The translations under genes and the position numbers were made by a program. A stretch of DNA of 64,000 nucleotides, from contig UCCA01000012.1 in the NCBI GenBank assembly GCA_900470805.1, positions 248,001 through 312,000 on the forward strand. Reading direction: 5' to 3'. The notes under the pieces were generated by a model. The model was given only the letters and a program-made list of their open reading frames with translations. It was not told the origin of the DNA and searched no databases. Positions 54,729 through 63,526 of this stretch are shown here, piece by piece (the first letter of the stretch is position 1; every line of letters starts with the position of its first letter). This stretch comes from Hyphomicrobiales bacterium. GTDB lineage: Bacteria; Pseudomonadota; Alphaproteobacteria; Rhizobiales; Rhizobiaceae.

Positions 54729-54808
54729 GACAGCGGAAGCTGTCGGCGGCGACGTTGCCAGAAATGAATGATACCCTGGTATTGGCGCTTATTTGAGCAT
54801 CTTTGCTC
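54729..54808 (-). promoter_or_regulatory. Candidate ANTAR-responsive leader of the amide operon
   Basis: On the minus strand the leader contains GAGC-AAAGAT-GCTC (54795-54808), a stem with a six-base loop that has A at position 1 and G at position 4, the loop pattern known for ANTAR targets. Further on is GACAGC-TTCC-GCTGTC (54729-54744) followed by TGGTTT, which could be the terminator. A TTGACA box lies upstream near 54845. The second A1/G4 hexaloop expected for an ANTAR site is not clear. Confidence 0.35.
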
Positions 54809-54965
54809 GCCGCCTCGAAATTAAGCTCGCCTTTTGTTTCGCCGATGTCAAGCGGCCCAGTTCAACTTTTTTCGATCTGCCACCTGCTCTTGACGCCCGG
54901 TGATAGAGGGCCCGATCCTATGCGCGTATAGGCGCCGGGACCTCGGCCGAAACTTGGAGATGACG

Positions 54966-55727
54966 ATGGATTTGGGTCTGAAGGGCTTGCGGGCCGTGGT
55001 GACAGGTGGGACGCGCGGCATTGGTCTGAAGATTGCCGAGACGCTGGCAGCAGAAGGTGCGAGTGTCGCGATCTGCAGCCGGAATGAGCAAGAGGCAAAG
55101 TCGGTGGCGGCAGCTCTGGCCGGTCCGGAGATTTCCACCCTGGGTAGAGGTCTTGATGTAGCAGATGGCGCTGCGGTATCAGCGTGGGTCGATGAGGCCG
55201 CGGCTACGTTCGGCGGCCTCGATATTGTCGTTGCCAATGTCAGCGCGCTGGCCGTTGGAAATGATGAGGCGAGTTGGCAGCAGGGGTTCGACGTGGACGT
55301 GATGGGAACCGTCCGGCTCGTCAACGCGGCCATGCCCTATCTTGAGAAAAGTAAGTCTGGTTCGATTGTTACGATTGCTTCGGTGTCCGGCAGGGAGATC
55401 GATTTCGCAGCCGGCCCCTACGGCGCTTTCAAGGCGGCGCTGACGCATTATACCCAAGGTCTGGCATTCTCGCTTGCCCCCAAAAACATCCGCGCCAACA
55501 CTGTGTCTCCGGGCAACACCTATTTCGCCGGCGGTGTCTGGGAAAACATCGAGAAGAACAATCCCGAGTTGTTTTCGGCATCGCTTGCGTTGAACCCGAC
55601 AGGGCGGATGGCGGCGCCGCAGGAAATCGCAAACGCAGTCGTCTTTCTCGCGAGCCCAGCTGCAAGTTTCATATACGGCACGAACTTGGTGGTTGATGGC
55701 GCACTGACCCGCGGGGTGCAGCTTTGA
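54966..55727 (+). CDS. Short-chain dehydrogenase/reductase
   Basis: The 253-residue product is a classical SDR: GGTRGIGLKIAETLAAEG (NAD(P) site), IVVANVSALAVG in the NAG position, the catalytic Ser in TIASVSGREID and Y-x-x-x-K in AGPYGAFKAAL. It is FabG-like in length, but its substrate cannot be assigned. The ATG at 54966 has GGAG seven bases upstream. It is divergent to the amide operon and convergent with the GntR gene. Confidence 0.88.
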   Translation: MDLGLKGLRAVVTGGTRGIGLKIAETLAAEGASVAICSRNEQEAKSVAAALAGPEISTLGRGLDVADGAAVSAWVDEAAATFGGLDIVVANVSALAVGNDEASWQQGFDVDVMGTVRLVNAAMPYLEKSKSGSIVTIASVSGREIDFAAGPYGAFKAALTHYTQGLAFSLAPKNIRANTVSPGNTYFAGGVWENIEKNNPELFSASLALNPTGRMAAPQEIANAVVFLASPAASFIYGTNLVVDGALTRGVQL

Positions 55728-55796
55728 TGGTCTCAGTAAGCGGCGGACAGTACGTTGTGGTCTGAAACGACGAAAATTGAAAACTGTCCAGCGCGC

Positions 55797-55962
55797 AATT
55801 TTATTGGCTTTGGAGCCTATATTTTCACATGATTTCAATGACTTAGAAGAAGTACCTTGAAATTCCCTTTGTTTTCCCGCCGCGAGCGACCGTGGATGCC
55901 ACCTTTGTGCCCTGGCTTTGGGCCTCAGTCAACCTCAGAGCCCCAGCGGTAATTATTTCCGC
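55797..55962 (+). repeat. 160-bp structured repeat, copy 3
   Basis: Same block order as copies 1 and 2. The first hairpin pairs ATTTCAA with TTGAAAT; the last pairs AGCGG with CCGCT around TAATTATTT, a longer version of the CGG/CCG stem of copy 1. It sits between convergent SDR and GntR genes. Confidence 0.85.
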
Positions 55963-55983
55963 TGCTGGTCTCGTTGGAGCACC

Positions 55984-56730
55984 TCAGGAAAAGTTCTCTA
56001 GAACCGCCATAAACGTGTGCCGATCGCCTTGTCCCTCTGTCAACCGCACCCGGCCTTCGATGTCCGCGAGATGGTGATCCATCAAGTCCTGCGCCTTGCC
56101 AAGGTCTTTCGCTTTTAGTGCCGCAACGATCATGCGGTGGTGGTCGGCACCACAGTCGTCCGTGCGGTCTTCTTCGTAAAGCGACATGACGAGTGAGAGG
56201 CGCGCGACGACCTTGGAGAGCATCTCCGTCAGCACCGGGTTGCCGGCGAGGTCGGCAAGGACGATATGGAATTTCCCCGAGAGAACTGTCTTCGACTTCT
56301 CGTCGCCGTGATGATGGATGTGTTCCTCCTCGTCCGTCAGCTTCTGCAGCGCATCGAGCTGGTCTGTCGTTGCGCGGAAGATGACGAGTTCGAGCAGCAT
56401 CCGTTCCAGCTTCCGGCGCGCCTCGAATAGGTTCTTCGCCTGTTCGATGCTCGGTTCAGCGACGAACGTGCCACGGTTCCTCTTGCGCTCCAGCAGATGG
56501 TCGCTTTCAAGCACGCCGAGTGCGCCGCGAACGACTGTGCGGCTGACGCCAAAATGCTCGGCGATCGCTTCTTCAAGGATCTTGGTGCCCGGCTTCAGCG
56601 CGCCTTCGCCGATAGCCGCCGCCAACGTGTTGCGGATGCGTTCGGAGACGTCGTCATTGTCGACGGTGTCTGTCGTGCCATTCGTCGCGACAGGGACAGC
56701 TTTCAGGTTTTGGCGACGCGTCTTCTTCAT
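55984..56730 (-). CDS. GntR family (FadR/FCD subfamily) transcriptional regulator
   Basis: The 248-residue product has an N-terminal winged HTH (RIRNTLAAAIGEGALKPGTKILEEAIAEHFGVSRTVVRGALGVLESDHLLERKRNRGTFVAEP) and an all-helical FCD domain with likely metal ligands in KFHIVLADLAGNP and ADHHRMIVAALKAKD. GGAGAGGAAAC precedes the ATG. It lies 168 bases downstream of the epimerase gene on the same strand and probably controls that transport and catabolism cluster. Confidence 0.88.
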   Translation of the reverse strand: MKKTRRQNLKAVPVATNGTTDTVDNDDVSERIRNTLAAAIGEGALKPGTKILEEAIAEHFGVSRTVVRGALGVLESDHLLERKRNRGTFVAEPSIEQAKNLFEARRKLERMLLELVIFRATTDQLDALQKLTDEEEHIHHHGDEKSKTVLSGKFHIVLADLAGNPVLTEMLSKVVARLSLVMSLYEEDRTDDCGADHHRMIVAALKAKDLGKAQDLMDHHLADIEGRVRLTEGQGDRHTFMAVLENFS

Positions 56731-56898
56731 GTTTCCTCTCCGACCCATCCACGAGTTCGGGCCTGCGCAAACTGCAACGATCGACTCGATATCGGTATGC
56801 TGTAATTATTTCCATAAGAATGTTCGTGCGCAACTCGGTAGTGTCTCATAACTGGGATGTCGCGCTGGCGACCGAAGCCGCCGACGCCGTCCCGGCCG

Positions 56899-58029
56899 TC
56901 AGGCCGCCTTCCGGTTCGCTGCCGCCGTGTTCAGGACAATCCCCTTGTCCTTGCAGATCGTCTCGACGTGACGCGCCGACTGCCTGATGAAGGCGATTGC
57001 CTCGTCGAAGCCGTAGGATTGGTGCTCGTAGCTTGGGTAGCCATACTGGCTGGCTTCGTACGCCTTCCAGTCCGGGACATCGCCGGATGCGACACGTGTC
57101 TCATAGGCATCGACCAGCGCCATATAGGCGTCCAGTTCCTCGGCTGTGAGATCCGGATGGCCGGCGCGCCAGATCGGATCGTCGATCTGGATGCACTGGC
57201 GCGGGTTGGCCTTGCGCGGCTTGTCGGCGACGGAGGCTGCGACCTCCAGCGAGAGGTTGAGCGCGGGGTTTGCTTCGGCGAGGATGGGCAGGATCGTTTC
57301 GAAATCGACGATGCCGCCGCCGACGGGGCGGGTTTGGAAATCGAGGCCGCCGGGCGCGCGACCGACATAGGCGTCCTTGATATGCGTCTGTCGGACGAAG
57401 GGGGCGAGGCGCTTGGCCGCAAAGACCGGATGCTCGGCGCGCTGCAGGCCATTGGCAGTGTCGAAGACGGCGCCGGCGCAATCGGCGCCGACCTTCTCGA
57501 TCAGGCGCAAGATTTCGAAGGAGGTGATCTCGTCATGGGTCTCGATATTCAGGTGTGCGCCATGCGCACGGGCAACGGGCGCAAGCTTCTGCAGCACCTT
57601 CTCGATGCCGGTCAACTGGTCCTCCCAGGTGATGTCGGTGCGGAAGCGGTCGTTAGCAAGGCGGCCGCGATATTCGGACTTGAAGTTGCCGGGGGCGACC
57701 CAGAGCTCGAAGCAGCCGATGGCGGCGCTCGCCTCGATCATACGCGTGAAGCCAGCAATGATGTCGCCGTCGCCGACAGCGCGAAGGGCTGGCTCCTCGG
57801 CGCTGCAATAGGGATTGATCTTGCCGACGCCGCTTTCCAGGTAGAGGCCGAGTTCGTCAGCCTTCGCCCGGATGTCGCGCAGTTCGCCTATGTCCAGCGT
57901 CGGGCTCATGTCCAGCGCCGTTGAAAAGAAGATGCCGGAAAGTCCGAGTTCCTTGACGTGATCGAGGCTGCCGAGCGGGCCACGCTTCTTCGATTCCGGC
58001 AGTTTGATGTTGTCGATTCCAAGCTTCAT
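56899..58029 (-). CDS. Sugar phosphate isomerase/epimerase family protein (TIM barrel, AP_endonuc_2-like)
   Basis: The 376-residue product has an AP_endonuc_2-type TIM barrel: VKELGLSGIFFSTALDMS, IASAAIGCFELWVAPGN-like FTRMIEASAAIGCFELW, HLNIETHDEITSFEILRLIEKV, GAVFDTANGLQRAEHP and FVRQTHIKDAY. The E, D and H residues in these blocks form the usual metal site. Such enzymes isomerise sugars, inosose or similar hydroxy-acids. AAGGAG lies before the ATG. It is the third gene of an operon with an amino-acid-type SBP and permease. Confidence 0.82.
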   Translation of the reverse strand: MKLGIDNIKLPESKKRGPLGSLDHVKELGLSGIFFSTALDMSPTLDIGELRDIRAKADELGLYLESGVGKINPYCSAEEPALRAVGDGDIIAGFTRMIEASAAIGCFELWVAPGNFKSEYRGRLANDRFRTDITWEDQLTGIEKVLQKLAPVARAHGAHLNIETHDEITSFEILRLIEKVGADCAGAVFDTANGLQRAEHPVFAAKRLAPFVRQTHIKDAYVGRAPGGLDFQTRPVGGGIVDFETILPILAEANPALNLSLEVAASVADKPRKANPRQCIQIDDPIWRAGHPDLTAEELDAYMALVDAYETRVASGDVPDWKAYEASQYGYPSYEHQSYGFDEAIAFIRQSARHVETICKDKGIVLNTAAANRKAA

Positions 58030-58097
58030 GATGTGCTCCTTGTCGTTTCCTGACAGGCCTCGCTGCTCCGGCGAGGCCCTTCGTTTCTTATTGATCC

Positions 58098-58973
58098 TCA
58101 GGCGCGTTTCGCGGTGCGGGACTTGTCGGCGCCGTTGCGATATTTCGGCTGTAGGCTCTTTTCGAGATAGTGCTGGCCGATCGACGCCACCGTGGTGATC
58201 GCGAGGTACCAGATCGAGGCGACGAATAGCAGTTCGATCACCAGGAAGTTGCGGGCGTAGATAACCTGCGCCTGCGTCAGCAAGTCCTGCATGCCGATGA
58301 CGGAGACGATGGCGCTCGCCTTCAGCATGCCGATCGCCTGGTTGCCTGTTGGGGGCACGATGAGGCGCGCCGCCTGTGGCAGGATGACGGTGCGGAATGT
58401 CTGCCGGGGCTTCAGCCCGAGCGCCGTCGCCGCCTCCCGCTGCCCGCGGTCGATGGCAAGCAGGCCGCTGCGGATGATCTCCGACATGTTGGCGGCCTCG
58501 TGCAGCCCCAGCGCCAGAAAGCCGGCCAGTGCCGGCGTGACGAGGTCGTTGATCGAGATGCTGTAGTGCCCGACCCCGACCTGGGGAATGAAGAGCGCGA
58601 TATTGAACCAGAGAAAGATCTGGACGATCAGCGGCACGCCGCGAAACCACCAGACGAAGCCTGCGGCAATAGCCTTCAGAACGATGTTCGTCGATGTTGC
58701 CATTACGGCGAGAAGGCAGCCGAGGCCCACGCCGAAGACCATGGCGCCGGCCGTCAGTTCCAGCGTCAGCAGGACGCCGCGCAGGATAGAGGGGTTGACG
58801 AGATAGCGCGGAATCTCCGTCCATTGCACACTTTGGCTCTGTGCCACGGTGGCGGCGAGAAGCACCAGCGCGAGGATCGCGCTGGCACCGGTTGCGAACT
58901 GTCCCCACTTGATCGACCGCATGGCCGGTGGCGGCAGGCTCATTGTCGTTGTCGGCGTGGTGAACAGTGTCAT
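58098..58973 (-). CDS. Polar amino acid-type ABC permease
   Basis: The 291-residue membrane protein has a HisM/GlnP-type permease domain: GVLLTLELTAGAMVFGVGLGCLLAV, FRGVPLIVQIFLWF and the EAA loop SGLLAIDRGQREAATALGLKPRQTFRTVILPQAARLIVPPTGNQ. The ATG at 58973 has GGAG eight bases upstream and lies five bases after the SBP stop. No partner ATPase of this class is nearby. Confidence 0.88.
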   Translation of the reverse strand: MTLFTTPTTTMSLPPPAMRSIKWGQFATGASAILALVLLAATVAQSQSVQWTEIPRYLVNPSILRGVLLTLELTAGAMVFGVGLGCLLAVMATSTNIVLKAIAAGFVWWFRGVPLIVQIFLWFNIALFIPQVGVGHYSISINDLVTPALAGFLALGLHEAANMSEIIRSGLLAIDRGQREAATALGLKPRQTFRTVILPQAARLIVPPTGNQAIGMLKASAIVSVIGMQDLLTQAQVIYARNFLVIELLFVASIWYLAITTVASIGQHYLEKSLQPKYRNGADKSRTAKRA

Positions 58974-58978
58974 GGGGT

Positions 58979-59908
58979 TCACTCCGCGGGCATGCTGGCG
59001 GCGTCGTTGACCTTGACGGTCTTGACGGCGAGTGGGCCGAGGCTCCACTTTTTCATGATCGTCTCGTAGGCGCCGCTGTCGACCATCTGCTGCAGGGCGG
59101 CGACGACGGTGTCGCGGAGTTCCGGATTGTCCTTCGATATCAGCATGCCGAGATAGCCTACGGCGAGACGGATATCGGGAAGCGCCTGCAAGCCCTTGCC
59201 GTTGCCGGTCTGGTGTTCGGTCGTGTAGACGCTGGTCGCGTAGCCGTTGACGGTAGCATCTGCGCGACCGGTGCGCACGGCCTGCAGCACATCAGGCATC
59301 TTCGGGATCGCCATGATGTCTATCGGTGTCTTGCACTTCGCCGAGGCCGCCTCGACCATCTTGCCCTGGAAGGTGCCCACGGGAACGGCGACCTTCTTGC
59401 CGCAGAGGTCTTCCATGCTTTTGATACCGAGCGGGTTGTCCTTGATCGTCATGATCGTGGTGGCGTCATACATGTAGTCGATGACATCGACCTGCTTCTC
59501 CAACTCGACATCGTCGTTGATGCCTGAGATCGTCATATCGAAGCGCTTGGAGAGGATTGCGGGAACAATGGCGGCGCCGGCGCCGACATCCGTCATCTGG
59601 ACATTGAGGCCGAGGATCACGCCGAGCGCCGCGGCGATATCGGCGTCGATGCCGACAAGCTTGCCGTCGTCACCGTGGAAGCTGATCGGTGGTGTCAGAT
59701 CCGTCGCGACCTTCAGCGTACCGGATGCCTTGATGGACGAGGGAAGACCATCCGCCAGCTTTTGGGACAGCACCACGCCTGGTAGCTTGCTGACGTCAGC
59801 CGCGTCCATCTTTTCGGCCGCGCTCTCCGCTGCATGGGCGGAAAGTGACATGAGTGTGATGAGTGCCGTGGCTATGCCGGTCTTCAGAGCTGTCTGCACG
59901 TTTTTCAT
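58979..59908 (-). CDS. Polar amino acid-type periplasmic binding protein (SBP_bac_3)
   Basis: The 309-residue product has a signal peptide (TALKTGIATALITLMSLSAHAAES) and the SBP_bac_3 fold: GTLKVATDLTPPISFHGDDGKLVGIDADIAAALG, FDMTISGINDD in place of the more common S-G/M-x-x-T-x-x-R, and GKKVAVPVGTFQGKMVEAAS. Ligand is unknown. AAAGGGGATCC precedes the ATG. It starts the three-gene operon ending with the epimerase. Confidence 0.88.
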   Translation of the reverse strand: MKNVQTALKTGIATALITLMSLSAHAAESAAEKMDAADVSKLPGVVLSQKLADGLPSSIKASGTLKVATDLTPPISFHGDDGKLVGIDADIAAALGVILGLNVQMTDVGAGAAIVPAILSKRFDMTISGINDDVELEKQVDVIDYMYDATTIMTIKDNPLGIKSMEDLCGKKVAVPVGTFQGKMVEAASAKCKTPIDIMAIPKMPDVLQAVRTGRADATVNGYATSVYTTEHQTGNGKGLQALPDIRLAVGYLGMLISKDNPELRDTVVAALQQMVDSGAYETIMKKWSLGPLAVKTVKVNDAASMPAE

Positions 59909-60299
59909 TGGATCCCCTTTTTGATTTTTGCTGTGCGTGAATTTTCAGGAGATACCAAGCAATCGGCGTGCCAGTTTTGTGTTAGATGTATCAAGCAATT
60001 GAATTGTATGAAAAAATGTTCCTAGATATAGTTTTTCGAATAAACTTTCGCATATTATTGCGCACAATTGTTCGAAATAATAATGATTAAAAAATCGTCC
60101 CGGTGTCGATATTCTGGGCGAAAACTGCCTCTAGTCTCGCCTATTCCCTCATCCGGATTCTTCTCACGACGCCGGTGGCTGGGGAGATTGCATGCTTCTG
60201 CCCAGACGCTAAAGATTTCCGGCCGATAAATGTGCAGATTCCTGCACTACGCAAGCCTTAATGACGAAACTTTAGACAGATTATTCTCCGAATATAATG

Positions 60300-60327
60300 T
60301 CGAAGATATTTTATAATCAATCTTCGA
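60300..60327. promoter_or_regulatory. Inverted repeat, candidate enhancer-binding site
   Basis: TCGAAGAT (60300-60307) and ATCTTCGA (60320-60327) form a perfect 8-bp inverted repeat with a 12-bp AT-rich spacer. It lies 72 bases upstream of the -24 box, where activators of sigma-54 promoters usually bind. Confidence 0.5.
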
Positions 60328-60398
60328 AAATTCTTAATTCATAAAAAGTGGTTTTTAATCAGTGGCTTGAATTGATATCGATCGACGGATGTCGAATC

Positions 60399-60414
60399 TG
60401 GCACAGCTCTTGCA
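60399..60414 (+). promoter_or_regulatory. Sigma-54 (RpoN) promoter of PotABCD-type operon
   Basis: TGGCAC at 60399-60404 and TTGCA at 60410-60414 match the sigma-54 consensus with the exact GG-N10-GC spacing. The predicted start is near 60425, about 60 bases before the ATPase start codon. An RpoN promoter implies activation by an enhancer-binding protein, often in response to nitrogen or a specific solute. Confidence 0.75.
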
Positions 60415-60484
60415 ATTCCCTTGTTCATGAACATGCTTCGGCGTCGGAGCGATCGTTGCAACCACGCAAGATCAGGGAAGCCAC

Positions 60485-61597
60485 ATGCTGGACATCGCAA
60501 AGACTACCGATCGCAAGCGGCTCAGTGTTCGGGGCGTCACCCATAGCTATGGCGGGCAGAATGCCGTCAGCGACATATCCTTCGATATCGAGGCCGGCGA
60601 GATCGTCGCGCTTCTGGGGCCGAGCGGCTGCGGTAAGTCGACGGTGCTGAGGGCGATCGCCGGCCTCATCCAGCCCAAGGCGGGCCGGATCGTGCTCGGC
60701 GACGACGACCTTGCCGACGTCTCGGCCCGCGCACGCGGCATCGGCATGGTCTTTCAAAACTATGCGCTCTTTCCGCATCTGACTGTCGCGGAAAACATCG
60801 CCTATCCGCTCGCCTGCCAGAAGGTGCCGCGCACAGAGCGGAACGCACGGGTCGAAGAGATGCTCTCACTTGTCCGGCTTGATGGCTATGGCAACCGCCT
60901 GCCGCGCGAGCTCTCGGGTGGACAACAGCAGCGTGTCGCCGTCGCCCGCGCCATCGCGGGCCGTCCGTCGCTGCTGCTTCTCGACGAACCCTTCGGTGCT
61001 CTCGACAGGGCACTGCGCTTCGACCTGCAGGTCGAGCTCCTCCATCTGCAGAAGACGCTCGGCATCACCACGCTGATCGTCACCCATGACCAGGAGGAGG
61101 CACAGAGCCTCGCCAGCCGTCTGGTGCTGATGAACAAGGGCAATGTCGAGCAGATCGACACGCCGATGGCAGTCTACGACCGGCCGAAGACCCTGTTCGT
61201 CAACACCTTCATCGGCCAGACCAACGTTCTCCATGGCAGGGTTGCGGAGCTTCGGGAAGGCAGCACGGTCATCGCCCTGAGGAGCGGCGAAAGCCTCGTC
61301 CTGCCGCGCCGCCTGAGCTTCACCACAGGCTCGGACGTCGCCATCACCTTCCGGCCTGAAGAGGTCCGCCTGATGACGCAGCCGGGCGTCAATGCGCTTG
61401 CCGCGGGCGTCACCGTTTCCGTGCCGCTCGGCCCGACGCTGATCCACGACCTCGTCCTTGGCGACGGAACAGGCCTGCGCGCCTCCGAGGTTCGCGGTCC
61501 CGGCACGGCCATTCCCGACATCGGTGCCCAGCTTTTCGCAGAGATCGACACCCGCAGGTGTCACGCATTTCCGGCCGAACCGGAAAGCATCCAGTGA
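60485..61597 (+). CDS. PotA-type ABC transporter ATPase
   Basis: The 370-residue ATPase has Walker A GPSGCGKSTVLRAI, Q loop MVFQNYALFPHLTV, signature LSGGQQQRVAVARAI, Walker B LLLLDEPFGALDR and switch IVTHDQEEAQ. A C-terminal TOBE domain (about 290-365: ITFRPEEVRLM) follows. This is the spermidine/putrescine/iron-type (PotA/FbpC) layout. AGGGAAG precedes the ATG. It starts an operon with a binding protein and two permeases. Confidence 0.9.
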   Translation: MLDIAKTTDRKRLSVRGVTHSYGGQNAVSDISFDIEAGEIVALLGPSGCGKSTVLRAIAGLIQPKAGRIVLGDDDLADVSARARGIGMVFQNYALFPHLTVAENIAYPLACQKVPRTERNARVEEMLSLVRLDGYGNRLPRELSGGQQQRVAVARAIAGRPSLLLLDEPFGALDRALRFDLQVELLHLQKTLGITTLIVTHDQEEAQSLASRLVLMNKGNVEQIDTPMAVYDRPKTLFVNTFIGQTNVLHGRVAELREGSTVIALRSGESLVLPRRLSFTTGSDVAITFRPEEVRLMTQPGVNALAAGVTVSVPLGPTLIHDLVLGDGTGLRASEVRGPGTAIPDIGAQLFAEIDTRRCHAFPAEPESIQ

Positions 61598-61644
61598 ATG
61601 CCAACAACGGAATGACATCAACAGCAACCAACAGAGGTGACAGC

Positions 61645-62688
61645 ATGAACGACTTCAAAATGACCCGCCGCCATTTCGGCCTTCTCGCTGCCGGCGTTGC
61701 CGCAGCCTCCGCAATGCCCTTCGCTGCCCGCGCGGCGGCAGGCGAAACCGCAATCGCCGCGACCTTTCCTGGCAACTGGGAAGACGGCTATCGCAGCGTT
61801 CTCAGCCCACTCGTCAAGGACGCCGGCTACGGCCTGACCATCGCCCCCTCGATGGCGCAGGACCAGCTCGCCAAGGTCATGGCTAGCCCTGGCAACCCGC
61901 CTTACGACACGCTGCTGATGTCGCCTGGCCAGATGGCTGTCGCCATCGAGAATGACATCATCCAGAAGATCGATCCGAGCCGTCTGAAGAACTGGGGCAT
62001 GCTCGATCCGGCCTTCCAGGGTGAATACGGTCCGACGGTGACCATCGAGGTCAACGGCATCGCCTACAATCCCGACCTCGTGCCGCGCCCGAAGGGCTAT
62101 CGCGATCTGTTCGAGAACAAGGCCTATAGCGGCCTCGTCTCCTGGACCGGTTTCGGCTCGAACACCGCAGTCATGGCCTATACGGAGATGGCAAAGATTT
62201 TTGGCTCCGGCCCCAACGACATGGACGCGGTCTTCAAGGTGTTCAAGGAGCATCCGGAACAGTTGAAGGGCGTGGTCGACAGCACCAACCACCAGATGAC
62301 GCTGTTCCAGCAGGGCGAAATCGCGGTCTTCATGTGCTCGACCGGCAACGTCGCCCGCCTGAAATCGATGGGTCTCAAGGCTGAGTATGTCGCACCGGAA
62401 ACCGGCGCGCCGGCAGCCCCGGTCAACATCCACCTGACCAAGGGCGCGAAGAACCTTGATGCGGCCTATGCCTATATGGACGCCGCCATCTCCAAGACCG
62501 CCCAGGACAAGCTGAAGCTACCGCCGACCGAGATGTTCCCGACCAACAAGGACGTCGCGCTCACCCCTGAGATCGAAGCCTATGTGACGCGCGAACAGCT
62601 CGGCAATATGGTCTATCCTGACTGGGTCGCCATCAACAAGAGTCGCGCCGACTGGATTCGCCAGTTCGACGCCCTCGTCGCAGGCTGA
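61645..62688 (+). CDS. PotD-type periplasmic binding protein, Tat-exported
   Basis: The 347-residue product has a twin-arginine signal (MTRRHFGLLAAGVAAASAMPFAARA-AAG) and an SBP_bac_8-like fold: TAIAATFPGNWEDGYRSVLSPL, GPTVTIEVNGIAYNPDLV and a C-terminal MVYPDWVAINKSRADWIRQF. Related proteins bind polyamines, thiamine or opines; ligand unknown. The ATG at 61645 begins the signal peptide; the permease follows 10 bases after the stop. Confidence 0.87.
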   Translation: MNDFKMTRRHFGLLAAGVAAASAMPFAARAAAGETAIAATFPGNWEDGYRSVLSPLVKDAGYGLTIAPSMAQDQLAKVMASPGNPPYDTLLMSPGQMAVAIENDIIQKIDPSRLKNWGMLDPAFQGEYGPTVTIEVNGIAYNPDLVPRPKGYRDLFENKAYSGLVSWTGFGSNTAVMAYTEMAKIFGSGPNDMDAVFKVFKEHPEQLKGVVDSTNHQMTLFQQGEIAVFMCSTGNVARLKSMGLKAEYVAPETGAPAAPVNIHLTKGAKNLDAAYAYMDAAISKTAQDKLKLPPTEMFPTNKDVALTPEIEAYVTREQLGNMVYPDWVAINKSRADWIRQFDALVAG

Positions 62689-62698
62689 GGAGAGCACG

Positions 62699-63526
62699 AT
62701 GAAGGCGGGCGGTTTTCCATACGTTATCCCAATGCTGTTGCTCTCGGTGGCATTCTTTGCGACGCCGCTCGCCGTTCTCGTCGGTTTCAGCTTCACAGGC
62801 CCCGACGGGGCGACGCTGGCGAATTATATCAGGTTCTTCGGGGACGCTTTCAATTTCCGCGTCCTGCTGAACACCGCACGGCTCGGTCTGTTGACCGTTG
62901 CCGCCACGACGCTACTCGGCGTGCCGATCGCGCTTCTCTACTGGCACAGCGGTAGGACGGCGCGTCAGGTCATCATCTTCCTGACGCTCATTCCGATGCT
63001 GACCAGCAATGTCGTGCGCACTTTCGCCTGGATCGTCATCCTCGGGCGGCAAGGGCCGATCAGCGAGGCGCTTATGGGGCTCGGCCTGACCGGCAGCCCG
63101 ATCAGCCTGATGTTTACAGAACTCGGTCTTGTCATGGCCATGTGCCAGATCGACCTGCCGTTGATCATCCTGCCGCTCGTCGCCATCCTGTCGCGCACGC
63201 CGGTGCAGTATACGGAAGCGGCGCAGGTCTCCGGTGCCGGTCCCTGGCGCATCTTGGTGACCGTGCTCATCCCGCTGATGCTGCCGGGTCTGCTGGCCGG
63301 CTGGATCCTGGTCTTTGCCAGCACCAGCAGTTCATTCGTCACACAGGCCGTCATCGGCGGGGCGCGCAATGTCTACGTTCCGCAGCTCATCTATCGGGAG
63401 GTCGGCACGCTGTTCGACTGGCCGCTGGCATCGGCGATCGCCGTCGTGTTGTTGTTGTCCACCGGTTGTCTGCTCGTCGCAATGAGCATGATTTCCCGTC
63501 ATAGGAGGCTTGTCGGCCATGGCTAA
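62699..63526 (+). CDS. PotB-type ABC transporter permease
   Basis: The 275-residue membrane protein has six helices and the EAA loop YTEAAQVSGAGPWRILVTVLIPLMLPGLLAG. RTFAWIVILGRQGPISEALM is typical of PotB permeases. It overlaps the next permease gene by eight bases. Confidence 0.9.
   Translation: MKAGGFPYVIPMLLLSVAFFATPLAVLVGFSFTGPDGATLANYIRFFGDAFNFRVLLNTARLGLLTVAATTLLGVPIALLYWHSGRTARQVIIFLTLIPMLTSNVVRTFAWIVILGRQGPISEALMGLGLTGSPISLMFTELGLVMAMCQIDLPLIILPLVAILSRTPVQYTEAAQVSGAGPWRILVTVLIPLMLPGLLAGWILVFASTSSSFVTQAVIGGARNVYVPQLIYREVGTLFDWPLASAIAVVLLLSTGCLLVAMSMISRHRRLVGHG

Larger units (their letters stand above)
59909..60484. other. AT-rich divergent regulatory region
   Basis: These 576 bases lack a gene. 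They are far more AT-rich than the window average and contain a perfect 8-bp inverted repeat and a strong sigma-54 promoter serving the rightward operon; both are listed separately. Confidence 0.7.
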
